Origin: Brumimicrobium sp965659845 | GTDB lineage: Bacteria; Bacteroidota; Bacteroidia; Flavobacteriales_D; Crocinitomicaceae | Direction of reading: 5' to 3' | DNA length: 15,016 bases | Assembly: GCA_965659845.1 (NCBI GenBank) | Contig: CBFHXS010000066.1 | Span: forward strand, 1-15,016 | Part shown: one piece after another, positions 1 through 6,972 of the stretch | Layout: the number at the start of each line of letters is the position of its first letter | Position numbering within the stretch: the stretch's first letter is position 1 | Notes under the pieces: generated by a model | What the model saw: only the letters and a program-made list of their open reading frames with translations | The model's database searches: none | Told to the model about the DNA's origin: nothing | Made by a program: the position numbers and the translations under genes

Positions 1-184
1 TAATAGCATTAGGAACTACAACACAAGTGAATGCAGGAAGAATAACCTCATCCCCTTCTTCAATCCCGAAAGACTTAAGGATAGCGTATAGCCCTATCCT
101 ACCTTTCCAATAAAGTTCGATACGTGAATCATCTGTATTCAACCATTTTGCGATTGAACTTTTATATAATGATCTAGTCTTCAT
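1..184 (-). CDS. DegT/DnrJ/EryC1/StrS-type sugar aminotransferase, N-terminal part (cut by left edge)
   Basis: Partial gene of about 61 codons, starting at an ATG at 184-182 and running off the left edge. The N-terminus contains a segment reading GDEVILPAFTCVVVPNAI. This matches the start of the PLP-dependent DegT/DnrJ/EryC1/StrS fold, where an early strand and loop of the form 'GDEVI.P..T...' binds near the cofactor. The family makes amino-sugars from nucleotide-linked keto-sugars for surface polysaccharides, acting in the cytosol. The catalytic lysine lies outside the window, so activity cannot be judged. The start overlaps the 3' end of the upstream glycosyltransferase gene by 11 bases, which suggests translational coupling in one operon. 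The upstream gene fits the same polysaccharide role. The family assignment rests on a short stretch and is fairly but not fully certain. Confidence 0.72.
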   Translation of the reverse strand, partial: MKTRSLYKSSIAKWLNTDDSRIELYWKGRIGLYAILKSFGIEEGDEVILPAFTCVVVPNAI

Positions 185-1184
185 TTCTAAATAATTTCCC
201 AAAGTGAAACAACCCAACGAAGGAACCTACTCCATAGGATATATGTAAAACAATAAAGGTCCACATAATATGTGAACTAGTAGTTTGCTCCTTATCTATT
301 TTACTCGTAACGTAAATTAGTGAAAATAAATACAAACCTAACGCTAAAAATGAGAGATACAGGAATGGTCCAAAGACCAATGAAAGTAAGCTCGGAACTA
401 GTAAGGATAAAATAAAAATAAATGGAATAAAATGTCTAATACTTAAAGAGGATAGGTTTTTAGTATAATAAGTTGTGATTAAATTCCATTTACCATTTTC
501 AAAATTATTCTTTGCCAATTTACTCCATGTTTCTCTGGCGTAGTATACACAGTATGTATAAGGGATTAAATAAATAGTTTTCCCTTTAGCGATGAGTCTT
601 TTATTTAACTCAATATCCTGATTTCTTTTTAAACGTTCGTCATAGCCGCCTAGTTCGATTAATGTACTTTTAGAATAGCATCCAAAAGGCACTGTATCTA
701 CTTCAACTACACTATCTGTACCGATTCTGAAAACACCCCCTCCTAAACCAAATTTATGACCGAGTACACGTTTTATGGCAACACTTGTTTTGGTTGGGTT
801 TAGAATTTCTGTTCTTGTCGGAGCACCGACGTTATCAGCATTCAGTTTACCTTTCCACTTTACTAATTTTGAAATATAAGTATCTGGATAAGAAGCATGA
901 GTATCCAATCTCATGATAGTTTCACCTTTTGCTTCATTAATACCAATATTCATAGCCGTAGGAGGAATTCTCTTTGGGTTATGCAATATTTTAATTTGAA
1001 CCTCTTTTATAGAATTCTTAAGTTCATTTAATATTGTCAACGTGTTATCACTTGAACCTCCATCCACTATTATTATCTCATAGTTCTCTTTAGGGTAGTC
1101 ATTCGAAAGAATTGAATTAATACAATTCTTGATGTACTTCTCTTCATTCAGACATGGAATAATAATTGACAAATTCATACACAA
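174..1184 (-). CDS. Family 2 glycosyltransferase with C-terminal membrane helices (ExoA-like)
   Basis: Predicted to transfer a sugar from a nucleotide donor to a lipid-linked acceptor at the cytoplasmic face of the inner membrane. The GT-A fold is visible: IIIPCLNEE at residues 7-15, VDGGSSDNT at 40-48 and a metal-site stretch MRLDTH at 91-96. The last has D-x-H where many relatives have D-x-D. A later acidic motif, NQDIELNKRL, lies near 188-197 in the position of the usual E/D-D catalytic motif. Hydrophobic helices occupy roughly 251-292 and 305-325, an arrangement like ExoA of succinoglycan synthesis. The second Met (residue 3, at 1178-1176) is an equally plausible start. A TAAATTTG element at 1208-1201 suits either. 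The stop overlaps the downstream aminotransferase start by 11 bases. The sugar donor and acceptor cannot be named. Confidence 0.88.
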   Translation of the reverse strand: MCMNLSIIIPCLNEEKYIKNCINSILSNDYPKENYEIIIVDGGSSDNTLTILNELKNSIKEVQIKILHNPKRIPPTAMNIGINEAKGETIMRLDTHASYPDTYISKLVKWKGKLNADNVGAPTRTEILNPTKTSVAIKRVLGHKFGLGGGVFRIGTDSVVEVDTVPFGCYSKSTLIELGGYDERLKRNQDIELNKRLIAKGKTIYLIPYTYCVYYARETWSKLAKNNFENGKWNLITTYYTKNLSSLSIRHFIPFIFILSLLVPSLLSLVFGPFLYLSFLALGLYLFSLIYVTSKIDKEQTTSSHIMWTFIVLHISYGVGSFVGLFHFGKLFRNED

Positions 1185-1200
1185 GATAAATTGAAAGATA

Positions 1201-1208
1201 CAAATTTA
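1201..1208 (-). promoter_or_regulatory. -7 promoter element TAAATTTG for the 174-1184 operon
   Basis: Exact match to the Bacteroidota -7 consensus TAnnTTTG on the minus strand, 16 bases before the ATG at 1184. I see no convincing TTG/TTTG -33 element 17-23 bases upstream. The spacing to the start codon resembles that at the other promoters of this window, which is the main support. Confidence 0.5.
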
Positions 1209-1286
1209 CTTTTTCATAATTCTTTCATGACACTATTTGAATAATAATTGAGGAAAACTAACTTTCAGTAATGAATTCAGTATTGA

Positions 1287-1321
1287 TTTGTTTTCAAGCT
1301 ATTAAAATTGGTCTATTTTTG
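1287..1321 (+). promoter_or_regulatory. Promoter TTTG-N23-TATTTTTG for the acyltransferase gene
   Basis: The -7 element TATTTTTG at 1314-1321 matches TAnnTTTG exactly. A TTTG at 1287-1290 could be the -33 element, at a spacing of 23 bases, the long end of the accepted range. The element ends 15 bases before the ATG at 1337, predicting a leader of roughly 10 bases. Confidence 0.55.
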
Positions 1322-1336
1322 ACCTAAAATTCAGTC

Positions 1337-1825
1337 ATGGGATTACTAAAGCAGTATTACAAGTTATTTCGCAAAGGCAAACCAATTCCTTATTATGCTA
1401 ACTATTCAATACTTAAGATTATTTGGATCCCCATTCGGAAATATTTCAACGTTGTAATCATTCCAAACATTCCTTTCAATAAACTTCGAATTTTGTTTTA
1501 TCGAGCTTTAGGTTATAAAATTGGGAAAAATGTATTTATTGGAATGAAGTGCTACATGGATGATTTAGAACCTTCACATACGGTGATTGCAAATAACGTG
1601 ACAATTTCTTACGGGGTTTATTTCTCTTTGCATGGAAAAAAACAAACTAGAACGCACATTAATATCGGACAATATGCGTATATCGGTATGTCTTCAAGAC
1701 TTATTGCAAAAAAAGAGGGTTTGAATATTGGTGAAAAAGCTATAATTGGTGCAGGAAGCATTGTAATCAAAGATGTACCGAACGAAGAAGTACACGCAGG
1801 TAATCCGGCAAAAAAGATTAATTAA
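1337..1825 (+). CDS. Hexapeptide-repeat (left-handed beta-helix) acyltransferase, WcaF/serine-acetyltransferase type
   Basis: A 162-residue protein, a usual length for the small O-acetyltransferases found in polysaccharide clusters. From about residue 58 the sequence shows the imperfect [LIV]-G-x4 periodicity of a left-handed beta-helix (GYKIGKNVFIG, VIANNVTIS, INIGQYAYIG, LNIGEKAIIGAGSIV). It ends with the family signature AGNPAKKI at 154-161. H99, in FSLHGKK, is the likely catalytic histidine. It probably acetylates a sugar of the surface polysaccharide using acetyl-CoA in the cytosol. The exact acceptor is unknown. The gene is transcribed alone, opposite to genes on both sides, with its own promoter. 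Its TAA shares the four bases TTAA with the stop codon of the convergent glycosyltransferase gene, so no intergenic terminator exists. Confidence 0.87.
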   Translation: MGLLKQYYKLFRKGKPIPYYANYSILKIIWIPIRKYFNVVIIPNIPFNKLRILFYRALGYKIGKNVFIGMKCYMDDLEPSHTVIANNVTISYGVYFSLHGKKQTRTHINIGQYAYIGMSSRLIAKKEGLNIGEKAIIGAGSIVIKDVPNEEVHAGNPAKKIN

Positions 1826-2913
1826 ACTGATTCCAAAAAACTGACAAGCTTCCTTGATTCTACTTTCCAACTAAATTTATTTGCGCTTTCCGCACAAGAA
1901 TCATGTAGCCCCTTAAGGTACTTTTCGTCAATAATGAGTTTATTCATCGCATTTGCAATATGCTCAACATTTGCAGGCTCTACGAAAACACCACAGCCTT
2001 CAAAGTATGGCCTCCAATACTTAAAATCACTTAATATAAAAGGGGTTCCTGCCGCCATATATTCAAAACCCTTTGTAGGTAAACTCGTAAGATAATTATC
2101 CATCGGATGAAGAACTGACAGACCAATTTTTGACATTCCAACAATTCTCGTTACATCATTCACTGGCAAATAGCCCAAATAATCCACGCGGTCCCAATTC
2201 CTCAACTTCTTGCAGTCATCTAGCAATGATTTAGGAGAAAAATTCCCGATTAGTTTTAACCTGTAATTATCGGGAAGTTCGCCTATTGCATTTATGTAAT
2301 CGACTACTCCTCGCTCAATTGTTAGACTTCCGACATAGGTTACCCAGTCTTCACGTTCGTCTATATTAATAGCGCTATCTTTCCATTTATCTATCACAGG
2401 AAAATTGTGTATTGTGATTTTTCTACCACATGTGAACTTATCAGTGATTTCATCAATTACCGAGATGAGACCATCTAATTTCTTGACTTTCAATTTTTCC
2501 CGATTATTATAAAACTTAGAAATAATTTTCCTTATGAATAAAGGGCCTAACCATGACTTGTATAAAATTTGTTTTGGAACATCTTCATGACTATCGAAAA
2601 CTACTTTATTGCCCAGGTTTTTCAATTTCACACCTATCCCAAGTAATTCGGGATCATGAAATTCGTATACATCGGCGTCTAGCTTAATAATTTCATTAAA
2701 CATTATTTTCCTAGCCTTGAAGTACCTTGCCAATCTTTTCAGGCGAAAATCACCAATATCGATAATATTGACACCCTGTTTAAACTCATCTCCTTCACCA
2801 TCAGCAACCACAAGTGTAACGTCGTGACCAGCTTCGGCTAGAGCAACACAAGTTTTATAGAAAACTCGCACATCATTTCTTGGGTGGACTGTAGTAAACT
2901 GACAGATTTTCAT
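1822..2913 (-). CDS. Family 4 glycosyltransferase (GT-B fold)
   Basis: A 363-residue retaining glycosyltransferase predicted to add a sugar to the polysaccharide repeat unit at the inner membrane. The N-terminal domain starts MKICQFTTVHPRNDVRVF and contains DVYEFHDPEL at 81-90 and FDSHEDVP at 106-113, both typical of a GT4 subgroup in polysaccharide loci. The C-terminal donor-binding domain shows YVGSLTIERG at 193-202 and PTKGFEYMAAGTPFILSDF at 279-297, the usual nucleotide-sugar-binding stretch with its conserved Glu. No signal peptide is seen. It is the last gene of a three-gene operon, 8 bases after the Wzy-like gene. Its stop codon overlaps that of the convergent acyltransferase gene. Donor sugar and linkage cannot be predicted. 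Confidence 0.9.
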   Translation of the reverse strand: MKICQFTTVHPRNDVRVFYKTCVALAEAGHDVTLVVADGEGDEFKQGVNIIDIGDFRLKRLARYFKARKIMFNEIIKLDADVYEFHDPELLGIGVKLKNLGNKVVFDSHEDVPKQILYKSWLGPLFIRKIISKFYNNREKLKVKKLDGLISVIDEITDKFTCGRKITIHNFPVIDKWKDSAINIDEREDWVTYVGSLTIERGVVDYINAIGELPDNYRLKLIGNFSPKSLLDDCKKLRNWDRVDYLGYLPVNDVTRIVGMSKIGLSVLHPMDNYLTSLPTKGFEYMAAGTPFILSDFKYWRPYFEGCGVFVEPANVEHIANAMNKLIIDEKYLKGLHDSCAESANKFSWKVESRKLVSFLESV

Positions 2914-2921
2914 AGTATCAT

Positions 2922-4217
2922 CTAATTACTTTTGCTCTTTGAAGGATAAAGATATGTTAGAAGTATTATCAATATTACTCCATGAGTTAGAATTCCTGTT
3001 AAGAGACTTCCTCCAACAAACACCATTAAACCAAGTAAAATCAATGTCCATAAAATTAAAGGGTCTTTACCATTACTTAGCCAGTCCATAATTTTCAAAA
3101 TAAAAGAAAACAGAAATGCCCAAATCAATATGCCAAGTATACCAAAGTTAGCGAAACCATCAGACACGATACCATTATTCGCGGAAATACCAGGTTTATG
3201 AGAGTAAATCTCTCCTATTATTTTAGGGGGCTGCATTTCATAAGGATATTCAAAAAAACTACTAAATACACTGTTAGATAAGAGTAAATGGTTGTTTTGG
3301 AAAAAGTCAAAATAATAGAAGGATAACTGGGCCGGTACATAAAGTGTTCGTCGAACAAATAAACTCAATACTATTTGATGGTCAAAAACCAGTAACAAAA
3401 TTAATCCGACTATTGTTAAAACAGAGAAGGAAATCAACAAATTCAGTAAAAAATCACCCGTTCTAAACAGCCAAATTGTACCAATAATAATTGGTATAAC
3501 CATCACGTAACTTTTGTGACCTGTCAAAGTAAATAATAAAACTATCGCTCCCATAACTAACAACGAGTAAATACTGAAATATCTCTTTTTTTTAATTATC
3601 GAATAAATCAATAGAAAAGGAAGGAAGATTTTTGCAGTCCAATTTATTAAGTACCCTGAAAACGGGACAGACCCCGTGGGGTTCTCTTCTCGAATGTCGT
3701 ACACATCAAGAAAACTAAGATTGAACTTCACCTCGGAAAACATAAAAATAAGACCAAAGACTAAAATGGTCAGAATAGTAATTACTAACGTTATATACTT
3801 TGAATCATATCTGATAGGTGATCTTATTTCTCTCCAATTAAAATTAATTTGATTCATTAGAAAAACAATCACCCAAAAGCCAGTGAAAATTAAAAACCAA
3901 GAATAGCTAGCGTTTGTGAAAGCAAAATATGAAGCGAACGGAACATATACAGAAATAAAAAAGAATTGAACAACTACTTCCGAAACTCTAGACGACCTCA
4001 ATGGTATCAACGCGAAAAGTAGTAATGTTATAACAATGGAAATAACATATTTAGTTAAGTTAAAATCCATCTCAAACCCTGCGTAATCATGATATTTATC
4101 CAGGTAAACGAAAAAAGTTATATCCAGGAGAACTCGAAACACAAGTGTGAGAAAAATCAATTTATATCGATCCAAAAATTGGATTAATAAATTTGTATTG
4201 ATCTGAATTTCCGACAC
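2922..4217 (-). CDS. Wzy-like oligosaccharide repeat-unit polymerase, polytopic membrane protein
   Basis: A 431-residue, very hydrophobic protein with about ten predicted membrane helices (for example near 20-38, 56-73, 83-100, 105-121, 141-160, 195-210, 216-250, 257-278, 357-378 and 386-424). It has a larger soluble loop at roughly 285-350. The loop end NNGIVSDGFANFGILG at 347-362 and the TGHKSYVM segment at 232-239 resemble the conserved parts of O-antigen/oligosaccharide repeat-unit polymerases. Sequence conservation in this family is poor, so topology and context carry most of the weight. Expected role: linking lipid-borne repeat units in the periplasm. The start is a GTG at 4217-4215, 7 bases after the stop of the Wzz-like gene. 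No ATG lies between that stop and the first helix. An O-antigen ligase is the main alternative. Confidence 0.75.
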   Translation of the reverse strand: MSEIQINTNLLIQFLDRYKLIFLTLVFRVLLDITFFVYLDKYHDYAGFEMDFNLTKYVISIVITLLLFALIPLRSSRVSEVVVQFFFISVYVPFASYFAFTNASYSWFLIFTGFWVIVFLMNQINFNWREIRSPIRYDSKYITLVITILTILVFGLIFMFSEVKFNLSFLDVYDIREENPTGSVPFSGYLINWTAKIFLPFLLIYSIIKKKRYFSIYSLLVMGAIVLLFTLTGHKSYVMVIPIIIGTIWLFRTGDFLLNLLISFSVLTIVGLILLLVFDHQIVLSLFVRRTLYVPAQLSFYYFDFFQNNHLLLSNSVFSSFFEYPYEMQPPKIIGEIYSHKPGISANNGIVSDGFANFGILGILIWAFLFSFILKIMDWLSNGKDPLILWTLILLGLMVFVGGSLLTGILTHGVILIILLTYLYPSKSKSN

Positions 4218-4224
4218 AATGGGA

Positions 4225-5175
4225 CTAGTCTTCTTTAGTGGCTGACACAGTGCGAAAAAAAATGATGAATCCTCCGATCAACAACCCTATGAATCCACCC
4301 AATACAGATTTAGACAACCAATCAACACCAAGTTTTTGAGGAGCTTGTATGGGGAGATAGGTATTCAAAACTTGATCAGACATCGAAAAGTCTTCCACTA
4401 TAGCTTGACTAGACTCCTCATTCAAGCTATCAATAAATAATGTGTGTTTATCTATTTTACTTTTTAGTGAAGCAATCTCTACACTATTCATCACAATGAC
4501 ACTATCTAAAATTGCAAACTTGAAATAAGGTGAAAGCTTCCTATTTTCTCCGATCGGAAGTCCCCCTTTCATACTAAATTGATTTTGCGATAAATCTTCC
4601 GAAGAAGTCTGTTGTCTGATTTTAACGAGATATTCGGCAAAGCTTTGAAGCTCTTGCTCATCTAACATGCACTCATTCAAGGTTCTTTTCACTCTGAAAA
4701 CCTCATTTTCAAAAGCCTCCTCTTTTAAATAATGATCTACTTGCTTACAAAAACGATTATAAACTCTACCAAACACAGGGACCAGACTGTCCTTTTGTTT
4801 GTGAGTGACTGTAAAGATAACAGCACCATCTTCCGAATCTGTGGTTGATTTTTCAGTATTCGCCTTATCATCGTAAGAACCAAAATCATACTCTATTGAC
4901 AAGCCTCTGTTCCTTTCTCCATCTAAATCAATTAAACTTAAATAATCTTCTGTATGTTGATTCTCGAGTTTAAAACTGCCAAAAGGCCCTTCTATTTCTT
5001 GACTAAAACTAGTGAAAACAATTGATTTAGACTGGTATAATTCACTGCCGAAATATGAATAGATAAAGAAAAGAAGTGCAAAGCCAAAAACACTTAACGC
5101 AAGTAATATTCGGTTCTTAACGAGTGCTTGGACAAAATCACCTATTCCTATTTGACGAATTTTTTCTTCTTCCAT
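4225..5175 (-). CDS. Wzz-like polysaccharide co-polymerase (chain-length determinant)
   Basis: About 316 residues with the classic layout of a co-polymerase: a short cytoplasmic N-terminus, a first membrane helix near 22-42, a large periplasmic domain with helical stretches, and a second helix near 288-307 ending in a short basic and acidic tail. The segment before helix 2 (PIQAPQKLGVDW) resembles the proline-rich stretch of Wzz proteins. There is no fused tyrosine kinase domain. It should set chain length together with the Wzy-like protein encoded 7 bases downstream. The reading frame is open to an ATG at 5253. I chose the internal ATG at 5175-5173 because a TACATTTG promoter element lies between the two, 18 bases before the chosen start. 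The chosen start also gives a normal N-terminus. The first gene of the wzz-wzy-glycosyltransferase operon. Confidence 0.75.
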   Translation of the reverse strand: MEEEKIRQIGIGDFVQALVKNRILLALSVFGFALLFFIYSYFGSELYQSKSIVFTSFSQEIEGPFGSFKLENQHTEDYLSLIDLDGERNRGLSIEYDFGSYDDKANTEKSTTDSEDGAVIFTVTHKQKDSLVPVFGRVYNRFCKQVDHYLKEEAFENEVFRVKRTLNECMLDEQELQSFAEYLVKIRQQTSSEDLSQNQFSMKGGLPIGENRKLSPYFKFAILDSVIVMNSVEIASLKSKIDKHTLFIDSLNEESSQAIVEDFSMSDQVLNTYLPIQAPQKLGVDWLSKSVLGGFIGLLIGGFIIFFRTVSATKED

Positions 5176-5193
5176 ATTACAGCTTGTGAGGAA

Positions 5194-5201
5194 CAAATGT
5201 A
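5194..5201 (-). promoter_or_regulatory. -7 promoter element TACATTTG for the wzz-like operon
   Basis: Exact TAnnTTTG match on the minus strand, 18 bases before the ATG at 5175 and inside the alternative longer reading frame. No TTTG lies at the preferred spacing upstream. The nearest, at 5232-5229, is 27 bases away. The position argues for the shorter start of the co-polymerase gene. Confidence 0.5.
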
Positions 5202-5518
5202 TTAGAAAAAAAGTATTAATTGAAAAAACAAAAGAATAATTGATGCTTTTCAAAGCCAGACCAATAAAACGGAATTTAGCGCTTTATTCTAATGTTGTCT
5301 TTATCGACATTGAAAAATGCAAAATGAATGACAAATTAAAACTTACGGAATAATATCTTACTCATGAAGTACAATAAAAATAGTTATGACAGAAACAATA
5401 TTTTATTTCTTTCAAAACATCAACGATTAAGGGAAGCACTCTTCTAAATTGTATTATCCTCCAATTCATTATAGTGCTTAAAATTATTCGAATCAATTCC
5501 TACATTCATATAATATCA

Positions 5519-5526
5519 TATTTTTG
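5519..5526 (+). promoter_or_regulatory. -7 promoter element TATTTTTG upstream of the first flippase
   Basis: Exact TAnnTTTG match, 51 bases before the GTG start at 5578. That is a longer leader than elsewhere in the window. No TTG appears at the usual 17-23 base distance upstream, so this is a weak call. Confidence 0.4.
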
Positions 5527-5577
5527 TCTCAAATGTCTTAATTAACTCCTCCATTTGATTTATTAGATTCGGCAACT

Positions 5578-6900
5578 GTGAAAATTACAGAAAAGATAAA
5601 AAACAAATTTCTCAAATCGGAATTCACAAGGAATGTGACTTTTGTTTCGGTTGGAACTGCTCTTTCGCAGTTATTAGGAGTTTTATTATCTCCAGTTATT
5701 ACTCGACTCTTTACTTCTGAAGAATTTGGTACGTTTATGTTTTTCAACTCTTTCATTGGTTTGACTGCGGTAGTGGGGACACTTAAATATGAGCAATGCA
5801 TTCCGATTGCAAGAAATAAAGCATCTCTTTATAATTTATTATTCTTTTGCTTTCTACTGTCCACTCTTTCCAGCTTGCTTTTATTGTTGGTTATGGTTTT
5901 CTTCGGAGACCTTATTGCACAAGTGATCAACTGGAATTCAACCATCAATCTTCTAATTCTGTTCCCATTAGGCTTGTTTCTTACAAGTCTTTACAACACA
6001 TTAATGCAGTGGAGCTTTAAGAGGAAACAATTTAAAATCAACTCAATAACGAAAATCTCTTCAACAGGAGCACAGTATTCTTCTCAAATTGTTTTTGGAC
6101 TCTTGAGTTTTACAAATTTAGGTCTTATTCTTGGCGTTGTATTTGGAAGAATTGTTGCCGTATTTCTTTATACTCGAAAATTATTTAAAACTGAACCAAA
6201 ATGGTTATCATATTTATCGCCTAGAAAAATAAAATGGGTTGCTAAGCGGTATATTAAATTTCCTTACCTCATTCTTCCCTCAGAAATATTATCTAAACTA
6301 GGACAAGAACTTCCTGTATTTTTCTTGACTTTTTACTTCGTCGGAACGGCTTCTGTTGGCCAATACACTTTAGCCAACCTCATAATTAGCGCCCCCATCA
6401 TTCTTATAGGAACAGCAATTGGAGATGTTTTTTATTCAGAAGCTTCAAACATCGGAGTCGACCAACCAGAAAAGTTGCTGAGATTATCAAATAAGCTTTT
6501 GAAAAATTTAGTCCTTTTAGGAATTATTCCCTTAATCCTATTCTTGCTTTTTAGTCCTACACTATTCACGTTCGTTTTTGGTGAGGATTGGTACGATGCT
6601 GGAAAGATTGCACAGATCATATCTGGCCTGGGCTTTATTAGACTCGTTTTAACTCCTATCAGTAGAGTATTTGTATCATTTGAAAGGCACACTTTGTCTT
6701 TAGTAAGCAATATCTTCAGAGTATCTATGATTAGCTTAGCATTCGTAATAAGCTACCTATGGAAAATGGATATATTCGATACACTTTTAATTTACGCCAT
6801 TGCCATGTCCATTGTTTACATCACCATATATTTCCTAGCTCGCAAAGTCATAACAGATCAAATTGCTATTAATAAAAAGAGCGCTAAAAACATTTTATAG
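5578..6900 (+). CDS. Wzx-type polysaccharide flippase (MOP/PST superfamily), copy 1
   Basis: A 440-residue polytopic protein with about 12 hydrophobic helices. It should flip lipid-linked oligosaccharide units across the inner membrane. The N-terminus carries the hallmark of the polysaccharide transporter family: KSEFTRNVTFVSVGT near 13-27, then PVITRLFTSEEFG. FVFGEDWYDAGKIAQ in the C-terminal half is another common family stretch. The start is a GTG at 5578-5580. The frame is closed by a TAA at 5539-5541 and no in-frame ATG lies between, so GTG is the only sensible choice. The next gene is a clear paralogue in the opposite orientation, 72 bases away. No terminator is evident in that gap. Which glycan it serves is not known. 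The Wzy-like and Wzz-like genes directly upstream are the obvious partners. Confidence 0.9.
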   Translation: MKITEKIKNKFLKSEFTRNVTFVSVGTALSQLLGVLLSPVITRLFTSEEFGTFMFFNSFIGLTAVVGTLKYEQCIPIARNKASLYNLLFFCFLLSTLSSLLLLLVMVFFGDLIAQVINWNSTINLLILFPLGLFLTSLYNTLMQWSFKRKQFKINSITKISSTGAQYSSQIVFGLLSFTNLGLILGVVFGRIVAVFLYTRKLFKTEPKWLSYLSPRKIKWVAKRYIKFPYLILPSEILSKLGQELPVFFLTFYFVGTASVGQYTLANLIISAPIILIGTAIGDVFYSEASNIGVDQPEKLLRLSNKLLKNLVLLGIIPLILFLLFSPTLFTFVFGEDWYDAGKIAQIISGLGFIRLVLTPISRVFVSFERHTLSLVSNIFRVSMISLAFVISYLWKMDIFDTLLIYAIAMSIVYITIYFLARKVITDQIAINKKSAKNIL

Positions 6901-6972
6901 CTTATTACACTACCTAAAAATGAATCTGCTTAAAGCAGCTTAGAATGATAAATGAGTTATAGGATATACGAA

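Larger units (their letters stand above)
5176..5577. other. 402-base divergent spacer between the wzz-like operon and the first flippase gene
   Basis: No convincing gene. It holds the putative promoters for both flanking units (TACATTTG at 5201-5194, minus; TATTTTTG at 5519-5526, plus) and about 300 AT-rich bases between them. I see no stable long hairpin, direct repeat or recognisable leader RNA in those bases. A 27-codon reading frame at 5364-5447 (plus) has no supporting promoter or family signature. The upstream extension of the wzz reading frame (5176-5253) is considered non-coding. Confidence 0.5.

Noticed and set aside
5364..5447. 27-codon plus-strand reading frame in the spacer before the first flippase
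   Set aside because: No TAnnTTTG element ahead, no recognisable sequence features; this length occurs often by chance in AT-rich DNA.
5538..5801. 87-codon minus-strand reading frame over the flippase start
   Set aside because: Antisense to the start of a clear flippase gene, with no domain or signal; a shadow frame.
6432..6710. 92-codon minus-strand reading frame inside flippase copy 1
   Set aside because: Antisense to a conserved membrane protein and without family features of its own.
6926..6938. CTGCT-TAA-AGCAG inverted repeat between the two flippases as a terminator
   Set aside because: Only a 5-base-pair stem with a 3-base loop and no T-run on either strand.
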